A DNA stretch of 8,326 bases from an uncultured Spirochaetaceae bacterium (GTDB lineage: Bacteria > Spirochaetota > Spirochaetia > Treponematales > Treponemataceae): NCBI GenBank assembly GCA_902766345.1, contig CACXDK010000049.1, positions 1 to 8,326 of the forward strand. Reading direction: 5' to 3'. Made by a program: the position numbers and the translations under genes. Positions 1-5,753 of the stretch are shown here, piece after piece; position 1 is the first letter of the stretch; the number at the start of each line of letters is the position of its first letter. A model generated the notes under the pieces. The model searched no databases and was not told the DNA's origin. It was given only the letters and a program-made list of their open reading frames with translations.

Positions 1-62
1 ACAAGTCCGAACATGAAATCATCATAGAATTCAAGTTCTTCAAATGGTTTTATGTAACTCAT
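1..62 (-). CDS. Rpn-family PD-(D/E)XK nuclease/putative transposase, N-terminal fragment
   Basis: Reading the minus strand from an ATG at 62-60 gives 20 complete codons with no stop before the window edge. The peptide begins MSYI and continues KPFEELEFYDDFMFG. This opening, a 'KP.EEL...DDFMFG' pattern, is what I know from Rpn-type recombination-promoting nucleases (PDDEXK_2, often annotated as putative transposases), which occur in several copies in many gut and spirochaete genomes. The family cuts DNA and promotes RecA-independent recombination. A Shine-Dalgarno-like AGGTG (minus strand, 71-67) lies 4 bases before the ATG. The gene is divergent from parA. The catalytic region is outside the window, so whether the gene is intact cannot be judged. 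The family call rests on about 15 residues. Confidence 0.62.
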   Translation of the reverse strand, partial: MSYIKPFEELEFYDDFMFGL

Positions 63-71
63 ATTACACCT

Positions 72-100
72 CATATATGTAATTGCTCTAGATATGTCAT
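72..100 (-). promoter_or_regulatory. Possible sigma70 promoter of the Rpn-family gene
   Basis: On the minus strand, ATGACA (100-95, five of six matches to TTGACA) is followed by a 17-base spacer and TATATG (77-72, five of six matches to TATAAT). The -10 ends 9 bases before the ATG at 62, so transcription would start about 3 bases upstream of the start codon and most of the AGGTG Shine-Dalgarno-like stretch would be left out of the mRNA. The region is very AT-rich, so a chance match is possible and a promoter further upstream cannot be excluded. Confidence 0.4.
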
Positions 101-175
101 TTTTGTACACTTTTTGGAAAAATTTTTAGAAAAAAGTGAAAGTTTTATTGAAAATTGCCTAAATTATTAAACCTC

Positions 176-204
176 TGTACTTCTATCAAAAAAAATGATA
201 CACT
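176..204 (+). promoter_or_regulatory. Extended -10 promoter directly upstream of parA
   Basis: TGATACACT at 196-204 is an extended -10 element (TGN plus TACACT, four of six matches to TATAAT). The -35 at 17-base spacing, TGTACT (176-181), is poor, which is tolerated with an extended -10. Only 8 bases separate the -10 from the parA ATG at 213, so transcription should begin at about 210-213. There is no Shine-Dalgarno between the -10 and the ATG. The A-rich, T-rich sequence upstream (about 105-170) could act as an UP-like or bent element, but I see no clear operator. Confidence 0.5.
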
Positions 205-212
205 AAAGTACT

Positions 213-968
213 ATGGGAAAGGTTATTGTTTTTGTAAACCAGAAAGGAGGCGTTGGAAAAACGACTTCTGCCATTAATATTGGTGCATATATTGCATTGA
301 CAGGCAGAAACGTGCTCCTTGTTGATTTTGACAGCCAGGGTAATATGTCTAGTGGTGTCGGCGTAAGTAAAGAAAAGCCTACAGTTTATGAACTGATTGC
401 AGAGCTTGCTACGCCTGAACAGGCCATAAAACATTCTGCCATTCCTCATCTGGATGTAATAGCCGCTTCTATAGACCTTTCCGGAGCTGCAATAGAACTT
501 GTTGATCAGAAAAACAGGGAATTCTTCCTAAAAAAAGCCCTTGAACCTGTTCGTGATAAATATGATTACATACTTATAGATTGCCCACCATCTTTGGGCA
601 TTCTTACTCTTAACGGACTTGCCGCTGCAGATTCAATACTTGTTCCTATGCAGTGCGAGTATTTTGCCTTGGAAGGAATTACTCTTTTGCTGGAAACCGT
701 TACTAGTGTTCAGAAAGGAATTAATAAAAATCTGAGCATCTGCGGAATATTCTTTACAATGTACGACAGCCGCACCCGTCTTGCGCAGGATGTTGTAATG
801 CAGGTAAAAAGCTTCTTTAAGGATTCTGTATTTAATACAATCATTCCAAGAAATGTCCGCCTGTCAGAAGCACCTTCTCACGGACAGCCTATCTGTCTGT
901 ACGATCCTAACTGCATTGGTGCAAGAAGTTACAAACAGCTTGCAGACGAGGTAATCAGTCGTGGCTAA
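213..968 (+). CDS. parA: Chromosome-partitioning ATPase ParA/Soj
   Basis: ParA is a deviant-Walker ATPase that dimerises on ATP, binds DNA non-specifically over the nucleoid and is stimulated by ParB to move or separate replicated origins. The 251-residue protein has the usual length of chromosomal ParA/Soj without an N-terminal helix-turn-helix. It starts MGKVIVFVNQ and then carries the deviant Walker A KGGVGKTT (residues 11-18), Walker A' LLVDFDSQGN (about 35-44) and Walker B YILIDCPPSLG (about 118-128). The family's PRNVRLSEAPSHG stretch follows at about 212-224. The ATG at 213 is fixed by the conserved N-terminus. An earlier ATG (195) is in another frame and meets a stop within three codons. 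No Shine-Dalgarno precedes it (see promoter). The last 8 bases overlap parB, as is typical of a coupled parAB pair. Confidence 0.96.
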   Translation: MGKVIVFVNQKGGVGKTTSAINIGAYIALTGRNVLLVDFDSQGNMSSGVGVSKEKPTVYELIAELATPEQAIKHSAIPHLDVIAASIDLSGAAIELVDQKNREFFLKKALEPVRDKYDYILIDCPPSLGILTLNGLAAADSILVPMQCEYFALEGITLLLETVTSVQKGINKNLSICGIFFTMYDSRTRLAQDVVMQVKSFFKDSVFNTIIPRNVRLSEAPSHGQPICLYDPNCIGARSYKQLADEVISRG

Positions 969-1935
969 ACAGTTTGGGTTGGGCAGAGGTCTTGATGCCT
1001 TGATGGGAGGCAATCAGGAAGATGAGCTTCAAGATGCAATAAAACAACAGGCTGCTGCTAATCAAAGTGCTACGGTAACTCAGCCTGAACTTACTCCTGT
1101 AAAAAAATTCCCTGATGGGATTTCTGTAGATGAAGACGGTACGCTTTGGGTTAATCCTGCTCTTTTAAAGCCGAATCCGCATCAGCCTCGTATATTCTTT
1201 GATGAAGATAAACTTGCAGAGCTTACAGAATCTGTAAAACAGGAAGGAATCCTTTCCCCTATAATTATAGAAGATGCTGGTGACGGCACATTTTATATTA
1301 TTGCTGGTGAACGCCGTACGCGTGCCGCCCGTGCCGCAGGGCTTGAAAAAGTTCCTGTTCAGCTTAGAAAGTATTCTGATGCAAGAAAGCTCGAAGTTGC
1401 TCTTATAGAAAATATTCAGCGAACGGATTTGAACCCTGTAGAAGAAGCTCAGGCTTACTATCAGATTATGGAGCTTGAAAATCTTACTCAGGATGAAGTT
1501 GCCACTCGTGTTGGTAAAAAACGTTCTACAGTGGCAAATTCCATTCGTCTGTTAAAATTGCCAGATGACATGCAGCATGCACTTGCGGCTGGTACAATTT
1601 CTTCTGGTCATGCACGGGCTTTGCTTAGTGTTTTTAATCCTGCGGATCAGCGTGTGCTTTTTGGAAGGATAACTGGACAGGGAATGTCTGTGCGTCAGGC
1701 TGAACAGCAGGCTTCTGAAATGAATGGAGCTTCCCGTTCTGTAAAAAAGGTTGATAAAAATCCTGCTTCTGACAAACGGGATCCTGATTATGTAAATATT
1801 GAGCAGAAATTCATTGATGCTCTTGGTACTAAAGTTCAGTTGAAGGGCGATTTTACCAAAGGTACGGTAACAATACAGTATTTTACAAAAGACGATCTTG
1901 ACAGAATCTACAATAGGATTGTAGAAAAGAGGTAA
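961..1935 (+). CDS. parB: Chromosome-partitioning protein ParB/Spo0J, CTP-dependent parS-binding clamp
   Basis: ParB loads at parS sites, spreads as a CTP-switched sliding clamp and activates ParA. The 324 residues show the full family order. An N-terminal ParA-stimulating peptide FGLGRGLDALMGG (5-17) is followed by a variable linker. The CTPase/ParB-N domain has PHQPR (73-77), GERRTRAARAAG (116-127, including the GERR motif) and ENIQRTDLNPVEEAQAY (150-166). The helix-turn-helix is LTQDEVATRVGKKRSTVANSIRLLKLP (about 175-201), followed by GHARALL (216-222) and a C-terminal dimerisation region. The start is a GTG at 961, inside the end of parA; the GLGRGL peptide near the start and GAGG at 948-951 support it. 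No CACGTG-centred parS site was seen in this window, so the binding sites must lie elsewhere. Confidence 0.96.
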   Translation: MAKQFGLGRGLDALMGGNQEDELQDAIKQQAAANQSATVTQPELTPVKKFPDGISVDEDGTLWVNPALLKPNPHQPRIFFDEDKLAELTESVKQEGILSPIIIEDAGDGTFYIIAGERRTRAARAAGLEKVPVQLRKYSDARKLEVALIENIQRTDLNPVEEAQAYYQIMELENLTQDEVATRVGKKRSTVANSIRLLKLPDDMQHALAAGTISSGHARALLSVFNPADQRVLFGRITGQGMSVRQAEQQASEMNGASRSVKKVDKNPASDKRDPDYVNIEQKFIDALGTKVQLKGDFTKGTVTIQYFTKDDLDRIYNRIVEKR

Positions 1936-1938
1936 AAT

Positions 1939-2331
1939 ATGGATGATAATGAAAATTTCATGAAAGAAGATCCTTGGAATGTAAATAGAGTTGCTTTTGG
2001 TAATGAAAATGGAACTTCTGAGGATGGAAACAAAAACGGTTTGTATTTTTCTGCGGAAGATATGGGCAAGATTTCTATGGCATGTGGAATAATTTCCTTT
2101 TTCTTTTATCATTTTGTATTTGCTGTTCTTGGCCTTATTCTTGGCATTATGTCTCATTCAAGATCTAAAAATTCAAGTGCCACAATCGGTATTGTTTGTT
2201 CTATAATTACTCTGTCATTTTCGGCTTTATTTTTCCTTGGAATTGCAGCCATAATTCTTGCTTTGGTTCCTACTGCATCTGAATGGTTTTCTAAGTTGAA
2301 AGATTATATACCTTCTATTTATGGACTGTAG
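1939..2331 (+). CDS. Small two-helix membrane protein, DUF4190-like
   Basis: This 130-residue protein has an acidic, Asn-rich soluble N-terminus (1-40) and two hydrophobic segments: about 45-71 (MACGIISFFFYHFVFAVLG and following residues) and about 81-109. A short basic loop with HSRSK separates them. Two glycine-rich helices joined by a small polar loop, with a 'lGlilGIms' stretch and a second 'iGIvcsii' helix, fit DUF4190-type proteins, whose role is unknown. The start follows a strong Shine-Dalgarno AAGAGG (1927-1932) built into the last codons of parB, with the parB stop only 3 bases before the ATG. It is therefore very likely co-translated with parAB. A function in segregation cannot be claimed from position alone. 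Confidence 0.75.
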   Translation: MDDNENFMKEDPWNVNRVAFGNENGTSEDGNKNGLYFSAEDMGKISMACGIISFFFYHFVFAVLGLILGIMSHSRSKNSSATIGIVCSIITLSFSALFFLGIAAIILALVPTASEWFSKLKDYIPSIYGL

Positions 2332-2913
2332 ATGGGGCTTGTTGTTGCTGCATCGATAATAGCTTTTTTAACGACAGAAATGGACAGCCTTGCTGTCATG
2401 CTTGTTTTATTTTGTGGTTCTGATACCTGCATGAAAAAGGTTGCCGTTGTATTGGGCAGATATTCGGGGCTTGCATTACTTATTTTGGGGTGTTTTTTAT
2501 ATCCCGATCAGCTTTCTATTCCACATATAAAAGAAATTCTTGCCCTTTTGGGGTTTATTCCGATTATTCTTGGCATTTTCACTGGGCTTTCAAATCGTAA
2601 AAATTCTGTAATATCTGTTTTATGGATGTGTGTATTTTCTGTTTTAGTTACGCTGGCCAATGGTGGTGATAATATTTCCCTTTATATTTCTTTTTTCAGT
2701 TCTTTGGGAATGCGGGAATTTTATGTGTTTTGTTTCGTGTTTTTTTTAGTTCAGTGTGTGTTTTGTGTTGCATCTCTTGCCATTGTGAATGTAAAATCTA
2801 TAAAAGAGTATATAGAAAAAGCTCAGTATGTTTTGATTCCGTTCCTCTATATTGTTTTAGGCTTGTATATTCTGCTTGCTGGCGGAACTTTTATGTGGAT
2901 GTTTGGAAAATAG
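2332..2913 (+). CDS. CadD/cadmium-resistance-family membrane transporter
   Basis: This 193-residue, almost wholly hydrophobic protein has about five membrane segments. It carries the signatures of the CadD family of cation transporters: a first helix with TTEMDSLAVMLVLF (14-27), LGRYSG (41-46), LLGFIPIILGI (72-82), the diagnostic ANGGDNISLYISFF (109-122) and a final IPFLYIVLGLYILLAGG (169-185). Known members confer cadmium resistance or act as putative quaternary amine or metal exporters; the substrate here is unknown. The first motif normally has two adjacent acids (as in 'DDL'); here it is M-D-S-L, a possible specificity change. The ATG at 2332 abuts the previous stop (TAGATG) and has no clear Shine-Dalgarno, which suggests coupled translation. 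An in-frame run of eight T occurs at 2740-2747. Confidence 0.82.
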   Translation: MGLVVAASIIAFLTTEMDSLAVMLVLFCGSDTCMKKVAVVLGRYSGLALLILGCFLYPDQLSIPHIKEILALLGFIPIILGIFTGLSNRKNSVISVLWMCVFSVLVTLANGGDNISLYISFFSSLGMREFYVFCFVFFLVQCVFCVASLAIVNVKSIKEYIEKAQYVLIPFLYIVLGLYILLAGGTFMWMFGK

Positions 2914-2916
2914 ATT

Positions 2917-3972
2917 ATGAAAAGTGTGAATGAAAATTTTAATGTAAAAGAGTATCACGGCATTCTTTGTAATGATTACCCTGATTTTTTGGAGGAGTAT
3001 GCATCTCTTCCTGTAATGCAGCGGCTTGGAGGGGTCGGTTTACTGTGCGGTACTGACTGGACTCCTCTGTTTAACAATCGTTTTTTTTATACAAGATTGG
3101 ATCATTCCATTGGGGCTGCTTTGATTGTGTGGAATTTTACTCATGATAAAAAACAGACGCTCGCGGCTTTGTTTCATGATATTGCAACTCCTGCTTTTAG
3201 CCATGTTACAGATTTTAGAAATGGGGATGCCTTAAAACAGGAAAGTACGGAGCGGCTTACTGCTGAAATTATTAATGAAAATGCACTTTTAAAAGCTCTT
3301 CTTTTAAAGCAGGGTATATATAACCATGAGGTTGATGATTATCATAAATATCCAATAGCAGATAATGAGATTCCTGGTCTTAGTGCTGACAGGCTTGAAT
3401 ATATGTATCCGAGCGGTGCTGCTTTGTGCGGGGAATGGTCTGTGCCTGAAATCCGTGATAATTACGGTAATATATGTGTGCTTGAAAATGAAAGGGGCGA
3501 GCCTGAACTCGGTTTTGCAGATTTGGAAGCTGCCGTAATTTACTTGAAGAAGTTTTGTAATATAAGCATGTTATTGCAGCGTAATGAAGATAAAATTGCC
3601 ATGCAGCTTCTTGCGGATATTCTTTCGTGTGCCATAAAATGCGGATATGCTGATGAAGCTGATTTTTTTAATCTGCCAGAAAAGGAGCTTATTGCCCGCT
3701 TTGATGTGTGTGCGAGAATGAACAGTGAAAGTGAATTTGCCAGGCTGTTTAAAACCTTCCGTTCCATGAAAAAAATTGAACGCTCTAAGTTTCCAATAGA
3801 AAATGCTTTCTGCGTAAATCTTGAAGTAAAGAAAAGATATGTGGATCCGCTTGTAAAGCTTTCCGACGGAAAATGTCAGCGGGCTTCAAGTTTAAGCCGA
3901 GAAGCTTCAGAGTGTATTATGGGATTTGTGAATTTTAAGGACTCTGATTTTGGCTGCGTAAGGTTTGTGTGA
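2917..3972 (+). CDS. HD-domain phosphohydrolase (dGTPase/SAMHD1-like superfamily)
   Basis: HD-superfamily enzymes are metal-dependent phosphohydrolases of nucleotides or related phosphates. This 351-residue cytosolic protein has the layout of the dNTPase-like branch. MQRLGGVGLLCGTDW (34-48) and YTRLDHSIGAALIVWNF (58-74) supply the first metal ligand H63. LAALFHDIATPAFSHVTDF (82-100) supplies H87, D88 and the downstream H96. GLSADRLEYM (154-163) supplies the distal D158. All four core H...HD...D ligands are therefore present and activity is expected. It is shorter than typical dGTPases or SAMHD1 (about 450-600 residues) and lacks much of their C-terminal allosteric part, so the substrate could differ. 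It starts 3 bases after the transporter stop, with only a weak GGA upstream, and is the last gene of the parA run. I see no terminator behind it. Confidence 0.86.
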   Translation: MKSVNENFNVKEYHGILCNDYPDFLEEYASLPVMQRLGGVGLLCGTDWTPLFNNRFFYTRLDHSIGAALIVWNFTHDKKQTLAALFHDIATPAFSHVTDFRNGDALKQESTERLTAEIINENALLKALLLKQGIYNHEVDDYHKYPIADNEIPGLSADRLEYMYPSGAALCGEWSVPEIRDNYGNICVLENERGEPELGFADLEAAVIYLKKFCNISMLLQRNEDKIAMQLLADILSCAIKCGYADEADFFNLPEKELIARFDVCARMNSESEFARLFKTFRSMKKIERSKFPIENAFCVNLEVKKRYVDPLVKLSDGKCQRASSLSREASECIMGFVNFKDSDFGCVRFV

Positions 3973-3984
3973 GTTTTCGTGTGC

Positions 3985-4013
3985 TTGTCTTTAAGTTTTT
4001 GTTGCTGTATACT
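3985..4013 (+). promoter_or_regulatory. Sigma70 promoter of the RNA methyltransferase operon
   Basis: TTGTCT (3985-3990, four of six to TTGACA), a 17-base spacer and TATACT (4008-4013, five of six to TATAAT) lie entirely within the 49-base gap after the HD gene. The -10 is immediately preceded by TG. Only 8 bases separate the -10 from the ATG at 4022, placing the predicted start of transcription at about 4019-4022. The AGGG at 4016-4019 is too close to the ATG to serve as a Shine-Dalgarno. This predicts a leaderless or nearly leaderless message. Confidence 0.68.
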
Positions 4014-4021
4014 TTAGGGTT

Positions 4022-4798
4022 ATGAGGAATACAGAGAAGAATGAGCTTGCAGTGTGCGGTTTTGCTGCTGTAAAAACTCTTGAAAAAATTAACTGGAAAA
4101 GAATAAAGAGACTTTATTTTTCAGCAGAGCGTGCCTCCTTGTTTGGCGGATTGTGTAAGAAAATGGCTGCGGAAAAAAAGCCATACAATCAGGTAAAGGA
4201 TATTGTTGAACTTGAAAAGCTCTGTGGCAGCGTACATCATCAGGGAGTTGTTGCTATGATAGAGCCTCCTGAAATTCTTCCTCTTACTACTGATGTTGCT
4301 GCTGAGTGGGTGAGCAAAGGCGAAAGTGCTGTTATTCTTGACCGTGTTGGTAATGCAAATAATCTGGGAGCAATTGTCCGTAGTGCAGCTTTTTTCGGCA
4401 TAAAGAATATTGTTATTCCGCTTGATGAAGCACAGTCTTCGATTACTACGAGTTCTTACCGTGTTGCAGAAGGCGGCATGGAATTTGTTAATGTTTATTC
4501 TATAAAATCTATACCAAGACTTCTTGATGACATGAAGGGCAAGATGGTAAGAGTCGGCACGTCTCTTGAGGCTAAAGACAGTGTATATGGCTTAAAGAAA
4601 CTTTGTGGCTCAAAGCCAGCTCTTATTATTCTTGGAAATGAAGAACACGGTATAAGCCGTGAAGTCAGCAATTGCTGTGATCATCTTGTAATTATTCCTT
4701 TTGCACAGATGAATGCTGGCGCTGAGCTGCCAAAGGTTGACAGCTTGAATGTTGCTCAGGCAAGTGCTGTTATTATGTATGAGTTGTGCCGTCCATGA
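4022..4798 (+). CDS. SpoU-class (TrmH/RlmB-like) RNA 2'-O-ribose methyltransferase
   Basis: This class transfers a methyl group from S-adenosylmethionine to a ribose 2'-OH in rRNA or tRNA, using a knotted SPOUT fold. The 258 residues begin with an RNA-substrate-binding domain: VCGFAAVKTLEK (11-22), with the usual VHHQGVVAMIEP (71-82) at its end. The catalytic domain follows. Motif 1 is LDRVGNANNLGAIVRSAAFFG (106-126, with conserved N114 and R120), motif 2 is ILGNEEHGIS (203-212, with E207) and motif 3 is VDSLNVAQASAVIMYE (239-254, with S241-N243). The exact target base is not deducible; a two-domain layout suits 23S rRNA RlmB or YfiF-like enzymes. The stretch between motifs 2 and 3 contains an extra FAQMNAGAELPKV where most relatives have a few residues. 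It is first in a two-gene unit, overlapping the PAP2 gene by ATGA. Confidence 0.9.
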   Translation: MRNTEKNELAVCGFAAVKTLEKINWKRIKRLYFSAERASLFGGLCKKMAAEKKPYNQVKDIVELEKLCGSVHHQGVVAMIEPPEILPLTTDVAAEWVSKGESAVILDRVGNANNLGAIVRSAAFFGIKNIVIPLDEAQSSITTSSYRVAEGGMEFVNVYSIKSIPRLLDDMKGKMVRVGTSLEAKDSVYGLKKLCGSKPALIILGNEEHGISREVSNCCDHLVIIPFAQMNAGAELPKVDSLNVAQASAVIMYELCRP

Positions 4799-5664
4799 AG
4801 AATGTTTTGAAATATTTCTGCCTTATTTTTGCCTCTTTGTTTGTTCTGGCAGATATCCCAGTTAGTGCAGCTGTTATTCCTGCGGAAGAACAGTGTGCTG
4901 CGAATGAATTTTATTCTCCCTTTACTTTGGACTATGTACCCGATGCTCTTATGCTTGGTGCTGGGGCGGCATTTGCTATAACTGGTTTTGTGCGTACAAA
5001 ACGCACTGGCAATTATGATGAGTGGTACGAACGGACTTATAATAAGAATGACATAAACGGATTTGATAGAATCTGGTATAATCCTTACAGTTCTGTTCTT
5101 GATAATGTTGGTACTGTTACCTGTGCAATGAATCTTGCTGTTCTTCCGATTGGTGTGTTTGCAATTGAAAGTGCTTTGGGTAATTTTTATGCACGGGAAT
5201 GGCTCGATGTTGGAACAATGCTTCTTGAATCGTGGATGTTTACTTATGGTATATGCAATGTTATAAAAACGACAGCACAGCGTAACCGCCCGTATATGTA
5301 TACAGATACGGTTGATAAAGGTTCGCTTGATAATCATGACTTTATGTTTTCGTTCCCAAGTTCACATTCTGCTGATGCATTTCTTGGGGCATCGTTCTTA
5401 AGCTATGTGTTCTGCCAGTATTATCCTGATTCAAAATATAAGATTCCTGTTATTGCAACGTCTTATGCTTTTGCTGTGGGGACTGGACTTTTGCGTGTTG
5501 CCAGCGGTAACCATTTCCTTTCGGATGTCGCGGGCGGTGCATTTATTGGAACTGTAATTGGTTTGGGAATTCCGTTTATTCATCATAGGATGGCTTTAGG
5601 CAAATATGGCAGAAACTCTTTTGCTGTGTCTCCTGATGGTGTTAGTGCAAGGTTCTATTTCTAA
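4795..5664 (+). CDS. PAP2-family phosphatase, exported or envelope membrane protein
   Basis: PAP2 enzymes remove phosphate from lipid or other phosphate esters (phosphatidate, undecaprenyl pyrophosphate, lipid A) on the outer face of the inner membrane or in the periplasm. Starting at the ATG at 4795 (overlapping the upstream TGA) gives 289 residues. The N-terminus MKNVLKYFCLIFASLFVLA with following SAA looks like a signal peptide. All three catalytic motifs are complete: K158-x6-R165-P166 (KTTAQRNRP), PSSH (188-191) and R234-x5-H240-x3-D244 (RVASGNHFLSD). Several hydrophobic segments surround them. The GTG at 4786 would add only three residues ahead of the signal peptide, and the ATGA overlap makes 4795 the better start. 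The C-terminus, SPDGVSARFYF, ends in alternating residues and a terminal Phe, reminiscent of an outer-membrane beta strand. The physiological substrate is unknown. Its message ends at the terminator at 5680. Confidence 0.9.
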   Translation: MKNVLKYFCLIFASLFVLADIPVSAAVIPAEEQCAANEFYSPFTLDYVPDALMLGAGAAFAITGFVRTKRTGNYDEWYERTYNKNDINGFDRIWYNPYSSVLDNVGTVTCAMNLAVLPIGVFAIESALGNFYAREWLDVGTMLLESWMFTYGICNVIKTTAQRNRPYMYTDTVDKGSLDNHDFMFSFPSSHSADAFLGASFLSYVFCQYYPDSKYKIPVIATSYAFAVGTGLLRVASGNHFLSDVAGGAFIGTVIGLGIPFIHHRMALGKYGRNSFAVSPDGVSARFYF

Positions 5665-5679
5665 AAAAAATAAAAAAAT

Positions 5680-5706
5680 GCCTGACAATTTCTAGAATTG
5701 TCAGGC
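5680..5706 (+). terminator. Intrinsic terminator after the PAP2 gene
   Basis: GCCTGACAATT (5680-5690) and AATTGTCAGGC (5696-5706) form a perfect 11-base-pair stem around the 5-base loop TCTAG, followed by the T-rich tail TGGTTTTTGTT. It begins 15 bases after the PAP2 stop. An A-rich run at 5662-5678 precedes it, which could give weak function in the other direction, although no minus-strand gene reads into it here. It insulates the methyltransferase-PAP2 unit from the GerMN promoter, which starts only 12 bases further on. Confidence 0.92.
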
Positions 5707-5718
5707 TGGTTTTTGTTA

Positions 5719-5747
5719 TTGAAAAGAATGTAGCTGTGGTTTATAAT
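5719..5747 (+). promoter_or_regulatory. Strong sigma70 promoter of the GerMN-domain gene
   Basis: TTGAAA (5719-5724, five of six to TTGACA), a 17-base spacer and a perfect TATAAT (5742-5747) form the best promoter in the window. The ATG at 5754 begins 6 bases after the -10, where transcription is expected to start, so the mRNA would be leaderless. No Shine-Dalgarno lies between the -10 and the ATG. The GTG at 5736 lies inside the spacer, upstream of the transcription start, and cannot be the start codon if this promoter is used. Confidence 0.82.
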
Positions 5748-5753
5748 GATAAA

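Noticed and set aside
148..176. TTGAAA at 148-153 as the parA -35
   Set aside because: At 16-18 base spacing the sequence is around ACCTCT, with no -10 match. The extended -10 at 196-204 is better.
213..968. ParA as part of a plasmid or prophage partition system
   Set aside because: Length, lack of an N-terminal helix-turn-helix, a Spo0J-type ParB with the GLGRGLDAL peptide and surrounding housekeeping genes indicate the chromosomal type. No replication-initiation or phage gene is present.
1552..2157. 201-codon open frame on the minus strand, antisense to parB and the DUF4190-like gene
   Set aside because: It crosses two well-supported genes, its product is a low-complexity Ile/Phe/Arg/Ser mixture typical of an antisense frame in AT-rich DNA, and it resembles no family I know.
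2730..2933. 67-codon plus-strand frame overlapping the end of the transporter gene
   Set aside because: It is a Cys- and Phe-rich out-of-frame shadow of the CadD-like gene, which keeps its conserved final helix in the main frame.
4756..5337. 193-codon open frame on the minus strand opposite the PAP2 gene
   Set aside because: The PAP2 frame has all three catalytic motifs, and the antisense product shows no motif.
5680..5706. The perfect inverted repeat as an operator or mobile-element end
   Set aside because: Its place just after a stop codon, short loop and trailing T-rich run fit an intrinsic terminator. No second copy was seen in the window.
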